Source: Aspidapion aeneum (taxonomy: Eukaryota > Arthropoda > Insecta > Coleoptera > Brentidae). From it: a stretch of DNA of 64,000 nucleotides. The notes under the pieces were generated by a model. That model ran no database searches. It saw only the letters and a list, made by a program, of their open reading frames with translations, and had not been told where the DNA came from. Both the position numbers and the translations under genes were made by a program. Below, in pieces: positions 36,601 to 47,944 of the stretch (within the stretch, counting starts at the first letter, position 1; every line of letters begins with the position of its first letter). The stretch covers positions 11,075,984 to 11,139,983 of the forward strand of contig OY755048.1 in NCBI GenBank assembly GCA_963576565.1. The letters run 5' to 3'.

Positions 36601-37533
36601 TTTTGGCCCTAACTTATCTGGTATTTTTTCTCAGATCTAATAATACAAGATGAACTAAATCTTTGTGTTATTTGTCCAACCCAATGACCAACTTTGCGGA
36701 GACAAAAGAGAGATGAGATTATATGTTTTAGCGGTTTCTTTACACTGTTTTGACTCATGGGGTGGATCTCGGACTGGGTTGCTGTCTGTCTCATTCTACC
36801 CAACGTAGAATGATGACAGCAGATATTTGTTCCAGATCTCCCCTATGATGGAACGATTTTGGGAGTGTATTTTTTTTTGACAATCATTCATATAATTGAG
36901 TCCTACGCTACCGACTCAAAGGTAGGTACACTATGACCTGTTAAAGGAGTCCATCTGCCTGTAAAGTGCTTCTATTTTTGTCATCTTAATTCAATCTTTT
37001 AGAATTTTTATTTTGTCTATTAGTCAATTTTTTTTTGGTTTTTTTTTAATTACACAAATATTCTGGAAGCCTCGGAAGTAGGTGGAATTTCATTGTTTGG
37101 CTACAACATTTGGGTTGAACTGTATTTTATTTAAGAACTTCTTTGTAAAACATTGGTATTAAATAATGTGGCGCACTTAAAATTTTCTTATTTCTGAACC
37201 CCCCCCCCCTTCTCCACTGTATAAAAGTTACCGGGCATATCAATGTTTTACCTAGCTGGAAAATACAGTTCTGCTTCCAGATATTTGTTTAATTATTCAG
37301 GGGTTTTGTTGTGTCACAAGTTGACAAATTGTCATTATTCTAATTACAGTGTCACAAAATGGCGGCAACGACTTTAAGCTGCCACAAATGTCACACAACG
37401 CATTTTAATAGGCCACAAACTTTCGTAGAACTAGTGCCCAAGGTCGACTATCGAAAACTATCGATAGTCGATAAAACTATCGATACATTTCAATTGCCAA
37501 AACTATCGATAGTTATCGATAGTGCCATCCCTA
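33642..37533. mobile_element. 3.9-kb hAT-type element with TATCGATA-rich ends
   Basis: The ends TAGTGGTGG and (inverted) TAGGGATGG fit the hAT end pattern. They are flanked by the 8-bp duplication GCGCAGAG (33634-33641, 37534-37541). The opposite arm of the fold-back (near 41035-41055) shows the empty site. The left ~90 bp holds three TATCGATA copies and the right ~90 bp holds four, several as CTATCGATAG. No hAT transposase frame was found, so the element is non-autonomous. The interior looks unique and includes candidate splice sites. Confidence 0.85.
34930..36230 (+). other. Possible spliced transcription unit carried in the hAT element
   Basis: A TCAGT initiator-like motif (34948) precedes a 58-codon frame at 35011-35187 with a favourable start context (ACAAGAATGG). 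Further on, AGCG/GTAAGT (35721-35730) is a strong donor. TTTGTCTACAG/CC (ends 35927) and GGAAAG/GTACG (36001) bound a 74-nt exon candidate, and TTTTCCACAG (ends 36148) is a further acceptor. CAGTTTCTGGGAT (35550) and its inverse (35609) form a hairpin. The encoded peptides are unfamiliar. It may be a captured host segment, a noncoding RNA or an old solo LTR. Confidence 0.35.
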
Positions 37534-37991
37534 GCGCAGAGGCCATTTACTGATGTACGAGATTCGTACAAACATCAGTTTCTTATTTATTAAATTTCTT
37601 CACAACCGGGACCACCATATATATCTCGAATATATTTTTTAAAAGCTGCTAAAATTTATAATAAAATGTTGTATTACAGCATGGCATTTTTTTGTTAAAT
37701 TAAGGAAAAGTATGAGCAAGTATTTAGTTTTTCTAAAAAATTTGCGATTTTATTAAAAAATTATTTTTGTGTTTTTTAATTCTCAAAAGCAGAAAACAAA
37801 AAACAAATAATACGGTTTACCAGAAAATGTTTTTGGGATCTCTCTACTACTAAAAAATTATTAAAAAAAAATTAAATATGCTACAGGGGAAATACGATAA
37901 GTTTTTATGGTGACAAAAACAGAGCAAAATCGCATTTTCTTGATGATATTGTATTGACTGGGATTAATCAATTTTTTTTTTAAACTGTTTT

Positions 37992-38672
37992 GTTAGAGTA
38001 AAACAGGAAGACTCATACTCAAATTTAAGAGAAATTCAAGCAGGCGTGCCCCAGGGTAGCGTACTAGGCCCTTATCTATACTTATTATTCACTTGTGATA
38101 TCCCAAAGCCAGAAAATTGTCACTTAGCAACATTTGCCGATGATACTGGTTTATTGACGGTAGAAAAATCTATTGAAAAATGCATAGAAAAACTTCAGGA
38201 TGCAGTCACCCAAGTTCACAGTTGGACCACAAAGTGGCGAATAAAATTAAATGAAACAAAATCAATTCATGTTGATTTTACAAACAAAAATATAAATCAC
38301 ATACAAATAACAATTAACAACATTCCAGTACCATATTCGAATCAGGCAAAATATCTAGGTATGACACTTGATGCCAAATTGCGCTGAATGTGGAAGCAAT
38401 TCAGCTTCTAGACAATACTATGCTAGTTCGAAGACTAAAAAGAGTGAAGCCGTTTGAGCTAGTAAACTAAGTGAATTACACATAAAACAAAATAATGCTA
38501 TAAACACAACACAATTGTGAGTTACAGACTAAACAAAGCGGGGAGAACTGTTGAGTGAACCCTAAGTTTAAATCTGACTTTTCTAGTAAATTAAGTTAAA
38601 ACAAAATTGCTAATTAGTCTTACTGACTAGATTGTAATAAAAAAAACACAGTGTGTTTGACAAATAAAAAAA
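37992..38672 (+). pseudogene. Jockey-like LINE, truncated and internally deleted
   Basis: It opens in RT at QAGVPQGSVLGPYLY, reads the catalytic FADDTGLL (38131-38154) and the thumb region WRIKLNETKS, YLGMTLDAKLR to about 38384. It then jumps in another frame to the family C terminus VEAIQLLDNTMLVRRLKRVK, ending near 38470. The segment between is missing. A ~200-bp 3' UTR and A-rich tail follow. AAACTGTTTT at 37982-37991 and 38673-38682 is the target duplication. The right arm of the fold-back lacks this insertion. Confidence 0.85.
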
Positions 38673-39974
38673 AAACTGTTTTAATTATTTAAATGAATTA
38701 AGCAATAATGTATAGCAGGTTTACGGCGCTTTCACAAAAATTTTTTAAAAAAATTCTAGATACAAGGATAAGCCACACAAATAATTATAAATCTTAAAAA
38801 TGCCTATTTGGTGTCTTTTCATTTTATTAAAATTTTGTCAGCTTTTACCCATAACATTGCCATTTCTACTGGGGATTTCATCTGGTAATATTTTTATTGT
38901 TTCTCATAAATTTCTAAATAAAAAAATGTTAGATTTGTCTATCTGCGCGATGGCGCTCTATATGAAATTATTTATTTTAGCAGGCCATGTTTTTTAGAAA
39001 AGAGTACTTTTTACCGTTTTCAACGTTTCAAAAATAACAATCAAGTTCCCGATCGGATTACATTTATAAAATTTTGTACAATAAACAAAAGAAGTATTAT
39101 GGTTAACAAGCAAACTTATATAATTACCTGAAATTTTGCACATATATCAAAATATCGCAATTTTTTCTTGTAAAGGTGCCAAAATCGACTTTTTTTAAAA
39201 TACTTAATGCAATATGGCCAAACATTCGCTGAACTTAACGAAATAAGAACAAAGTTCATCTTCTTCCATTTTTTGGTTATGCTCGGGCTGAATCAAGCTT
39301 TAAAAAGCAGAAACGCTGAGTCTTCCAATTACCTTTATCTTTGAGGATTTGCACATTTATAAAAATATTTTTTAGAAAAAAAAGTCTTTTTACCCAAATA
39401 TTAAATACGTAAATTGAAGTCTCATCAATCCGCTTCAATGTAGATTCAATATACCCAACTCTAGCAATAAAATGAGTAATTTTGACAGTGTTTTGCTCGG
39501 AATCTGGAACAAAACTGATGCAAATATTGATCAATGTTTATCCATATACCTTATAAACGTCAATATGAGGATCAATATTGCTTCTATCAATACACTTCAA
39601 TATAAATTTCTATCAATAGGCTTCAATATGCTGTCAATATGTTTGAAGCTCTCCTAAAAGGTCAATAGAGCCTTCAATACGTGCAAATCCTCAAAGATGA
39701 TGGTAATTGGAAGACTCCGCGTTTCAGCTTTGTAAAACTTGATTCAGCCCGAGCATAATCAAAAAATGGAAGAAGATGAACTTTGTTCTTATTCCGTTAA
39801 GTTCAGCGAGCGTTTGGCCATATTGCATTAAGTATTTAAAAAAAGGTCGACTTTGGCACCTTTACAAGAAAAAATTGCGATATTTTGACATATGTGCAAA
39901 ATTTCAGGTAATTATATAAGTTTGCTTGTCAACCATAATACTTCTTTTGTTAATTGTACCAAATTTTATAAATG

Positions 39975-40219
39975 TAGAGTGGAAAGGCTAAGTGATCTAA
40001 GTGCCAAAAAGAATTTTTGTGGCAAACTAAAAAAAACTGTATAATTTATGCAAGCGGACTTACGGATAACGTCATTTTAAATATGCCACATAGAGCATAA
40101 GGTGGGCAAATGACGCATAGATCTTATAGCCACGTATTGCCCTTGAACCCTACATCATTTTGGGTGGAAAATCTAAAATTTGTATATTTTGATAGATCAT
40201 TTAGCCTGACCACTCTACA
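39975..40219. mobile_element. 245-bp MITE in the fold-back right arm
   Basis: The ends TAGAGTGGAAAGGCTAAGTG and (inverted) TAGAGTGGTCAGGCTAAATG match well. AAATG at 39970-39974 and 40220-40224 is the likely target duplication. The left arm (near 39052-39075) shows the empty site. Noncoding; superfamily not assigned. Confidence 0.75.
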
Positions 40220-41179
40220 AAATGTAACCCGATCGGGAACTTGATTGTTATTTTTGAAACGTTGAAAACGGTAAAAAGTACTCTTTTTTAAAAAACATGG
40301 CCTGCTAAAATAAATAATTGCATATAGAGCGCCATCGCGCAGATAGATAATCTAACATTTTTTTATTTAGAAATATATAAGAAACAATAAAAATATTAGT
40401 AGATAAAATTCCCAGTAGAAATGGCAATGTTATGAGGTAAAAACTGACAAAATTTAAACGAAATCAAAAGACACCAAATAGGCATTTTTAAGATTTCTGA
40501 TTATTTGTGTGGCTTACCCTTGTATCTAGAATTTTTTTAATCTTTTTCTTGAAAGCGCCCTAAACCTGCTATAAATTTATGCTTAATTCATTTAAATAAC
40601 TAAAACGGTTTTTAAAAAAATTTGATTAATCCTAGTCAATACAATATCTTCAAGAAAATGCGATTTTGCTCTGTTTTTGTCACCATAAAAACTTATCGTA
40701 TTTCCCCTGTAGCATATAAATTTTTTTTAAATGATTTTTTAGTAGTAGAGAGATCCCAAAAACTTTTTCTGGTAAACCGTATTATTTGTTTTCTGCTTTT
40801 GAGAATTAAAAAACAAAAAAAGAATTTTTTAATAAAATCGCAAATTTTTTAGAAAAACTAATAACTTGCTCATATTTTTCCTTAATTTCAAAAAAGTTGT
40901 CATGCTGTAATACATCATTTTATTAAAAATTTTAACAGCTTTTAAAAAATATATTCGGGATATACAGGGTGGTCCCGGTTGTAAAGCAATTTAATAAATA
41001 AGAAGCTTATGTTTGTACGAATCTCGTAGATCAGTAAATGGCCTCTGCACCACAGAAAAGTTAACAAAAAACTTAACGAAGTATGTTCTTGGAACCGTGG
41101 AAGGGTACTGTATATGTGTGCGAAATTTGGTAAAGAAGGGCGATTGTTTGGAAATCCTAAATTTTTGCCTGGTCTATAA

Positions 41180-41716
41180 GTAAACGTTAGGAAAATGATT
41201 AATACCAGCAGGACCGCGAAGAGGATTTTAAAAATAATAGACACTACACGGAAAAAAAGCGTTTTTAATTTTATTTTCAAAATTTATACTTATATGTAGA
41301 AACAGCGTCAAAATATGTAGCCCAGTCATATTAGGTGAAAAAACCTTGAAACTTTGAAATAATAATAAAAGGTCTTAAAAATCAGTTTTTTGTGATTTTC
41401 TCGAAAACTAACAACTTAAAAAATAAGTGAATGAAGAAAAAATGCGCAAAATAATTCGGTCTATAATGTAGTATTAAGAAAAAACCTAACCTAACATTTA
41501 AAAAAATAGATTTAAAAAAAAGTTTTTAATATTTTTTTTTTCCACCAAGTAGTTAACTCGTTTTAAAATGTTAATGCTTTATAATATTAGGCTTGATCCC
41601 CACTTGCACAAAACACCATGTACTTAAATTTAGTTTTCGTTTCTTTAAAGTTAAACAACTTTAAGTAAGGGTTAGAATGGCCAATAATACTCGGACCGCC
41701 AATGGGACTAGGAAAT
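41180..41716 (+). repeat. U repeat: right piece and a second direct copy
   Basis: 41180-41310 continues the interrupted U copy (GTTAGGAAAATGATTAATACC). A second direct copy starts about 41316 (TAGCCCAGTCATATTAGGT) and runs to 41716, where Z copy 2 begins. Confidence 0.55.
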
Positions 41717-41901
41717 TTTAGCTCACACATATACTATACTATAGTAGTGTGAGCTATGGTGATCCTAATTTTTTCGAGAAAAAAAAGTTGCTCCGATTTC
41801 AAAATTTTTTATATATCTTTGCGTTTCAGATGATTTTGAAACTTTTTTGTTGCGCCGTCTGTCTGTCTCTCTGTCTGTCTGTCTGTATGTCTGTCTGTCT
41901 C

Positions 41902-41934
<33 letters not shown>

Positions 41935-42501
41935 ATGTCTGTAACGACCAACGCGCATAACTCAAAAACCGCTTGGCCGATTTTAATGAAATTTGGTACC
42001 TAGGCTGGGTCTTGGGTCGAGATGGTCCCGTTTAAAAATGAACAAAATCCACCGAACACAAACCAAATAAAAGGGAGGGGGTATATTTCAAAAATTAGAG
42101 TTTATGTGAAAATATCGCGTGTGTGATATCAAACGAAAGGTAATTGAGTCTGCAGTTAAACAAAATATATTTTAATTTATTTAAAAAAAAAGGGTGGGGG
42201 TATATTTTAAGAATTAGAGTTTAAGTGAAAATATGGCGTGTGTGATATCAAACGAAAGGTAATTGAGTTCGGAGTTTAACAAAATACATTTTAGTTTTAT
42301 GTGTTTTTTAAGGGTGGGGGTAGATTTCAAGAATTTGAGTTTAAGTTAAAACATGGCTTGTGTGGTATCAAACAAAAGGTAATTTAGTCTGGAGTTGAAT
42401 AAAATATATTTCAGTTTTTAGTTACTTATATTAGCTTACACGTACACTATAACTATAGAACCTAGTGTGAGCTTAGGAGCCCATATATTGGCAGAGTATT
42501 T
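41717..42501 (+). mobile_element. Z repeat family, copy 2
   Basis: The end block AGCTCACACATATACTATAC (41720) with its hairpin, the (GTCT)n microsatellite (41867-41941), the conserved CAACGCGCATAACTCAAAAA block, three ~120-bp tandem units (TGTGATATCAAACGAAAGG at 42122, 42241 and, with changes, 42361), and the other hairpin end at 42434-42474 followed by CCCATATATTGGCAGAGTA. Overlapping open frames are microsatellite artefacts. Confidence 0.65.
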
Positions 42502-42764
42502 TTTATGCAATTAATCACTTTACGAGAAAAAAAACCGTTTATAAAAAAGTTCAGTTTTTGACAGCCTTGGCGGAAAATCATGAAATTAAAATCTGAAAAT
42601 TGCGTGAGTATTTTTTTAAACGTTATGTAAGTACCTCCGTTTATAATTTTCAACCCTTAATAAACCACACTTAGGTTCCATTCTTTTTGTGTAAACTTCT
42701 TTATCACATTTAAGTTTAGTCACTACATATTTTTTCTGAAATTTTATAAAAATTACTTTAATAT

Positions 42765-43356
42765 TGTCACGGTTCAGGGGGCCGTAAGGGTGCTTTTTGG
42801 GTAGGGAGCGGTGTGGAACCGAACCCCAAACAACGAAGCTCCCTTAGGTTGAACCTAATTGTACCGCACTGTCGAATCGAGATAACAAGGTTAACCCGAT
42901 TCGACCGTATCGATAACGATAAGGACAATGTTAGCCTTGGCGTCCGCCGATAAAATTACTTGGCGGATGGATCAAGACCAAGGCTAAAAATCAACACAGT
43001 TTTAGAGGGCTACAACTTATTTATTGAAAGATCTATGGAAACTTTGAGAGGAGGTTGGTCCACCCACTTACCCTTATTTAGTCTACGCTGCTATATCCCC
43101 TTTGTAGAATAGGTTCGTCTTGTCTCTCTCACAAAAGCTGTGGACGCTACACACCCGTGACACTCAATAGTCGATCGACTTGCTAACCCAAATTTTGACT
43201 CCCAAAAAAACCTTCTTGGGTCTACTTATCACTTCGCCCTAGGCCACGATAAATACGTGCGTGCCCATATTCCAAATATTCGTTGTTTGAATAGGCATCA
43301 CGTATTTATCTAGACGCAACTAGGGTTACTCCCGTGACTTATTCCTAAGATTACCA
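42765..43356. mobile_element. Probable solo LTR
   Basis: A 592-bp block, GC-richer than its surroundings, begins TGTCACGG and ends TTACCA, with ATAT on both sides (42761-42764, 43357-43360) as a possible 4-bp target duplication. CCGTGACA at 43155 and CCCGTGAC at 43331 are inverted relatives of its start. No second copy exists in the window to prove the ends. Confidence 0.4.
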
Positions 43357-43534
43357 ATATTTATTTATTATTCCTTACAATATCTGTTAAGCTGGAATTT
43401 CAAATAAAATAAAAGTGTGTGCATTTGCGCATATTTTAACACTGCTTTTAACCAGAAGTTGAATATTTTTAATACTACGTTTTTTTTTCTAGTACAATTC
43501 CTAATTTTATAAAAATTAAATTTTCAAAATCTTA

Positions 43535-43795
43535 TTGAAGGTCCGGCTGGTATTAACCATTTTCCTAACCTTAACTTAAAGTTTTTTCACATTGAAGAAA
43601 ACAGAAACAAAATTTTACTAAATGATGTTTGGTACAAAAAATTGATTTTGAGAACATTTGGGGCCTTATATCGAGCGAAGCTCAAGGAGAATTTCGGCGG
43701 AGAATATGTAGGGATGTGGTCCAGATCCTAAGGAATAATTATACAAAAATCCAGCTTGCACCTATTTTTTTCCAGGTGAACTCATAAAATGACTG
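43535..43795 (-). repeat. U repeat, inverted copy
   Basis: GGCTGGTATTAACCATTTTC and AAAAATCCAGCTTGCACCTA are the inverse of 41190-41220 and 33095-33125. Confidence 0.6.
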
Positions 43796-44924
43796 GCCTT
43801 TATGCACATTTTACAATCCCAGTATGTATAATAAACGTGGAATTTCGTACCCGTGAATTTAAAAATCAAACAAGTTTCATGGCTAATCGGGCAAAAATAA
43901 GTTTTTGTTTCTCTCCAGTGTTGCCGCAGCAAGTTTTAAAAAAGTACTGAAAATTTTCTGAAAATATACTGAATTTGATGAAAATGTACTTTTTTGGTTG
44001 CAAATAAATTGGTTGACTTTAAAATTGGATTTCTTACCATATATATGCCAATTAAAAAAAGTTTTGCAAAATGCTTAAGCGGTCATAAAACATAAATTTT
44101 AATACAAATATATATATTTATCGGTTTCACAACGTTCTACGTCTTCCGATACCCAATCTCCACTCGTTTCTGTTTGCCCATAATTCATCATCTAGGCCTC
44201 TTATTCTTATTTCACTGTCTATTCCTTCTCTCCAGCTTCTCCTTGGCCGTCCTCGTTTTCTTCGGCCAGTTGGTTTCCATTGTAGTATTTGTTTAGGTAG
44301 TCTTTCATCATTCATTCTTTGTACATGTCCGTACCACACCAGTTGTTTTGTTCTTATATCATCCACTAAAGTACGTTCACCCACTGTCATAATTTCTCTT
44401 ATTCTTTGATTTGTAACTCTTTCTCTTTTTGATTTCCCTCTTCTCCAATAGTCCATCTCCGTAGCGGAAAGCATTTTTTTGGTGTATCCTTGATTGGCCA
44501 TACTTCTGAGCCGTATGTAATAATAGTTTTTACAATGGTGTTATATATAAGCTTTTTGTTATGTTTTGATACACTTTGGTCCCAAATTATTCCATTTAAT
44601 AAAGTTATTGCTTTTCTTTCTTGTACGTTTCGATCTTTTATAGCTTTGTCTAGTGTTCCGTCAGCTGTAATTTTTAGACCTAAGTATTTATACTCATCAC
44701 AGGACTGAATTCGCTGCCCGGTATTTAAGATTAGATCCTGTTTCATTCCACCGATACACATATACTCTATCTTATTGAGATTAACCTCTAGTTCCCAGTT
44801 ATTGTACTCTTCTATTAGTTTTCGTGTCATATATTCGAGGTCGTCATAATCCTGAGCCACTACTATCTGATCATCGGCGAAACATAAAGTATACAAGGTA
44901 ATTTCGTCCAACTGAATTCCCATG

Positions 44925-45553
44925 TGGTTTGTCCCGTACCACTTTTTTTACATAAATACACTTAGTTTTAATTTAATATGTTTTAAGCTTTATAAAATTA
45001 TCAATATTTTTATAGTCTTAAAGTGCATTCAAAATTCGCGATTTTATACGTCAAAATGCAGCTATTGCATAATTATTACTTAATTCAATTTGTCTTTCTT
45101 CCTTTTTCCGCCCTTGTAATCCTTACCATATTATCCATATTTACTACCCTTGTACCCAACCTTGATCGCGAGTGCATCGAGTTAATGCCATGGTGGAAGG
45201 AAGAAACGACGCTGACCAGCTGCGAGCGACACGCGGAAGCAGCGCCTCAGACAGACCGATCGTTTTCGCCTTGCTGTCAATAATATACGATATTCTTACG
45301 ATACATATAAAACGGGAAATATCCACGTGCTACGCGAGTTTCCTTCAACAAATCCATGTTCCACCAGTGAAACCAGGGTAAGTTGAATTAACTTTCCTTT
45401 TTACCTAATTTATATGCGATATTTTTACCAAGAAAGAGTCAAGGTTGTACAGAATCCGAGAATCCAGCTGTTCTGGTGAAACCTATGAAATTATACTTCA
45501 TGCACATAGTTCTGGTTAGACTAGTATAAAACTATTTTAACTAGAATTATACA
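44925..45553 (+). repeat. 5' LTR of BEL/Pao element 2
   Basis: Matches 51566-52203. Contains a good splice-donor match CAGG/GTAAGT at 45375-45383. Open frames inside both LTRs (for example 45023-45283) are LTR sequence, not genes. Confidence 0.92.
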
Positions 45554-45559
45554 TTTATA

Positions 45560-45577
45560 TGGTCCTTCGAGCCGGAT
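45560..45577 (+). promoter_or_regulatory. Primer-binding site, matches tRNA-Tyr 3' end
   Basis: TGGTCCTTCGAGCCGGAT starts six bases after the 5' LTR. Its complement is CCGGCTCGAAGGA plus CCA, which is how animal tRNA-Tyr ends (from general knowledge). It would prime minus-strand cDNA synthesis. Confidence 0.75.
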
Positions 45578-46246
45578 GGCATTTTCTGGAACCCGGAGTC
45601 TGGACCTCTTCTGATTTTTTCTTGCGTCATAATTTTGAGTGCAATTTATACTAATTCTTTTCTGCTTTTACATAAGCAATCTTGCCTAATTTTGTAGGAT
45701 ATTTAGCAGATGCAACCCCAGTACTGTGCCAACACAGGTTTTACGTTGTTTATTTGCAATTTATCTAGCAAAATTTTACTTCAAAAATACGTTTTGCAGT
45801 ATTTGAAAAAAATTTATTCTGCCATCAGATAATATTTTTTCTTTCGAAGAACTTACTTACATACTGTACTTTTACATAATTTTGGAAAATACCTACATGG
45901 CTTACGATACGATTTTTTTATCTATGCAAAAATAATACCTACATACTTATTAAAAAATTATATTGCCATCGATTTAATTTTGATAAAACATTGTATTAAA
46001 GTTTTATTTTAAATAAGATTTATTTCTTGGAGAATTGTGACATTGACCTTGAACGAGTTTTTTCTTTGCCATCTATTTTTATTCAGAAAAATCGATACTG
46101 TTTTTTGGACTTTTAGTGTACAGTCGAGTCATTATAAGTCGGGAAAATTTTGTATACTAGAGGGTGAGATTTATTAACGTAAGAGGTTGCAATTTTTATA
46201 TATATTTTTTTTTTCTCATAAAGTTACTTTACTATTTTTTTATAAG

Positions 46247-47943
46247 ATGCCGACTACTACTGAAAAAATTTTAAAAGCTAAAGCTTTAAGGCAAACCGCG
46301 CTTTCGCAGCTTTCTTTGATTAAAGATGCGGCACAATTGGCAAAAGATAATACTGCTGAGCTCAACCCCTTTAAGGTTAGATACCGTAGCTTATCAAAGG
46401 TCAAAAAGGATTTTGAAAAACATCATAATGCCACACTTACTTTGCTTGCTTCGTCTACTGAGTAGTTATTGCTCGAACAAAAGGTTGGTTTAGACTTTGC
46501 AAAAAGGTGCCACGAAATAGATACTATTTTTTATGAGCTTTTTGAGTTGCCATTGGAACTAAATGGAGTTTTGGATACCTCTATCCACCCCGCATTTTCC
46601 CAGGAACCACATTCAAGTCACCATGATTTTGATAATTTACCCAAATTGGGCATCCCCTCTTTTAATGGTGATGTTACCGCTTTTCCGACGTTTCATCAAA
46701 GCTTTAACGTGATGGTTCACTCAAAAAGACACTTAAGCAATATCTCTAAATTTAATTATTTGCTTGACGCATTGAAGGGTTCGCCGCGAGAATTAATTGC
46801 AGATATTTTAATTACAAATGAAAATTATCCCTTAGCTTACAATACCATTATTGAAAAATACAACAATAGGCGTTTACAGGCCTTTACTCATTGGAAACTG
46901 ATTGAAGATTGCCCACGCATGACCTCTGATAATGCCAAAGAGTTACGTCATATTTTAGATACCTTTTCAAAAAATTTATCTGTGCTAAATAATTTAAGAT
47001 TCGAGACCGCGCTTTGGGATTTTCCTATCACGTACTCTCTTTTATCAAAACTAACCCTTCAACGCGTAGAGCTTTTGAGCAGCAACATGCCTCAAACGAT
47101 GTACCGAGGTACGATGCTGTAAGACTTTTTTTACTTAAACAATGCGTTGCTCTTGAAACTATTGAATTAGAAAAATCCCCTCATACAAATAAACCAATTT
47201 TCTCGAATCCTCCTTCGAGCAGTTTTTCTCGCAACTCTGCACAAAATCATATACCTTACAATAAAAAAACGGCACTTTTCGGTCAAAAGGGACCCAGTCC
47301 TCCCACAAATGCTTGCTTTATCTGTAAAGGTTCTCACATTGTTTATCGCTGTCCTACATTTCTCGCTAAAACGGTCAAGGAATGTTTTGAGCTTGTTAAA
47401 GGTCAAAGAGCGTGCACCAATTGCTTGGCAACACTGCACACAGCCAAATTTTGTACTTCACAAAAAAGATGTCGTTGCTGTTCTCTTGATCACCATACAT
47501 TACTGTGTTTTAAGTCTTGCGAGTCAAACTCTCCTGCGCATACTCCAAATTCTCAAAATACGTCTTTACGTAGATCGGCAGAAACATCAGTGCACCCAAA
47601 TTCTCAAAGTTCTCAAAATACTGATAGCTCTAATCAGGTTATTCATGCTGGAATGCTTACAAATAGCCATGAAACTTTACTTTCTACTGCTTTAATTAAA
47701 ATCAAAGATGCCTTTGATAACTGGTAGACTTGCAGAGCCGTTCTCGATGGAGGAGCTATGACCAGTTTTATTTCGCGAGGTTTTGCTAATAGATTACTTT
47801 TACCAAAAAATAATATTTCTATGACTTTACATGGCCTCGCCGGTATGTCTTCTTCTGCCAAGAAAAGTGTTAATTGCATTATGTCATCACTTTATGATCA
47901 ATCTAATTGTGTTGATTTTGAAGCGATTATCATAAATAAAGTT
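46247..47943 (+). pseudogene. BEL/Pao 2 gag and protease, broken
   Basis: The ATG at 46247 (MPTTTEKILKAK) is preferred to 46187 because upstream residues are hydrophobic filler. An in-frame TAG at 46463 is followed in the same frame by the gag signature GIPSFNGDVTAFPTF and DALKGSPREL. A frameshift near 47010-47120 leads to zinc knuckles (CFICKGSHIVYRC; CTNCLATLHTAKFC; CRCCSLDHHTLLC). An in-frame TAG at 47725 precedes the retropepsin region CRAVLDGGAMTSFISR, where D-S/T-G reads D-G-G. A further frameshift near 47945 enters pol. Gag and protease cannot be supplied by this copy. Confidence 0.87.
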
Positions 47944-47944
47944 T

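Larger units (their letters stand above)
33508..41176. mobile_element. Large fold-back element with ~1.25-kb arms (TAA target duplication)
   Basis: The ends read TAGACCAGGCACAAATTTAG at the left and, inverted, TAGACCAGGCAAAAATTTAG at the right, flanked by TAA (33505-33507, 41177-41179). A 3-bp TWA duplication is the habit of PIF/Harbinger-type elements, but no transposase is present, so the class is open. After removing three later insertions the element is about 2.8 kb: arms 33508-33641 + 37542-37991 + 38683-39357 and 39681-41176, and a 323-bp loop (39358-39680). The loop is rich in TTCAATA motifs. Each arm shows the unoccupied form of the other arm's insertions. Confidence 0.8.

Noticed and set aside
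41749..42003. 84- and 66-residue frames rich in CLSVCLSV / RQTDRQTD
   Set aside because: They are translations of the GTCT/GACA microsatellite in Z copy 2 and its flanks; the same applies to 2276-2578.
45023..45283. Apparent 86-residue protein repeated at 51664-51924
   Set aside because: Both lie within the two LTRs of BEL/Pao element 2, so the duplication reflects the LTRs, not a gene pair.
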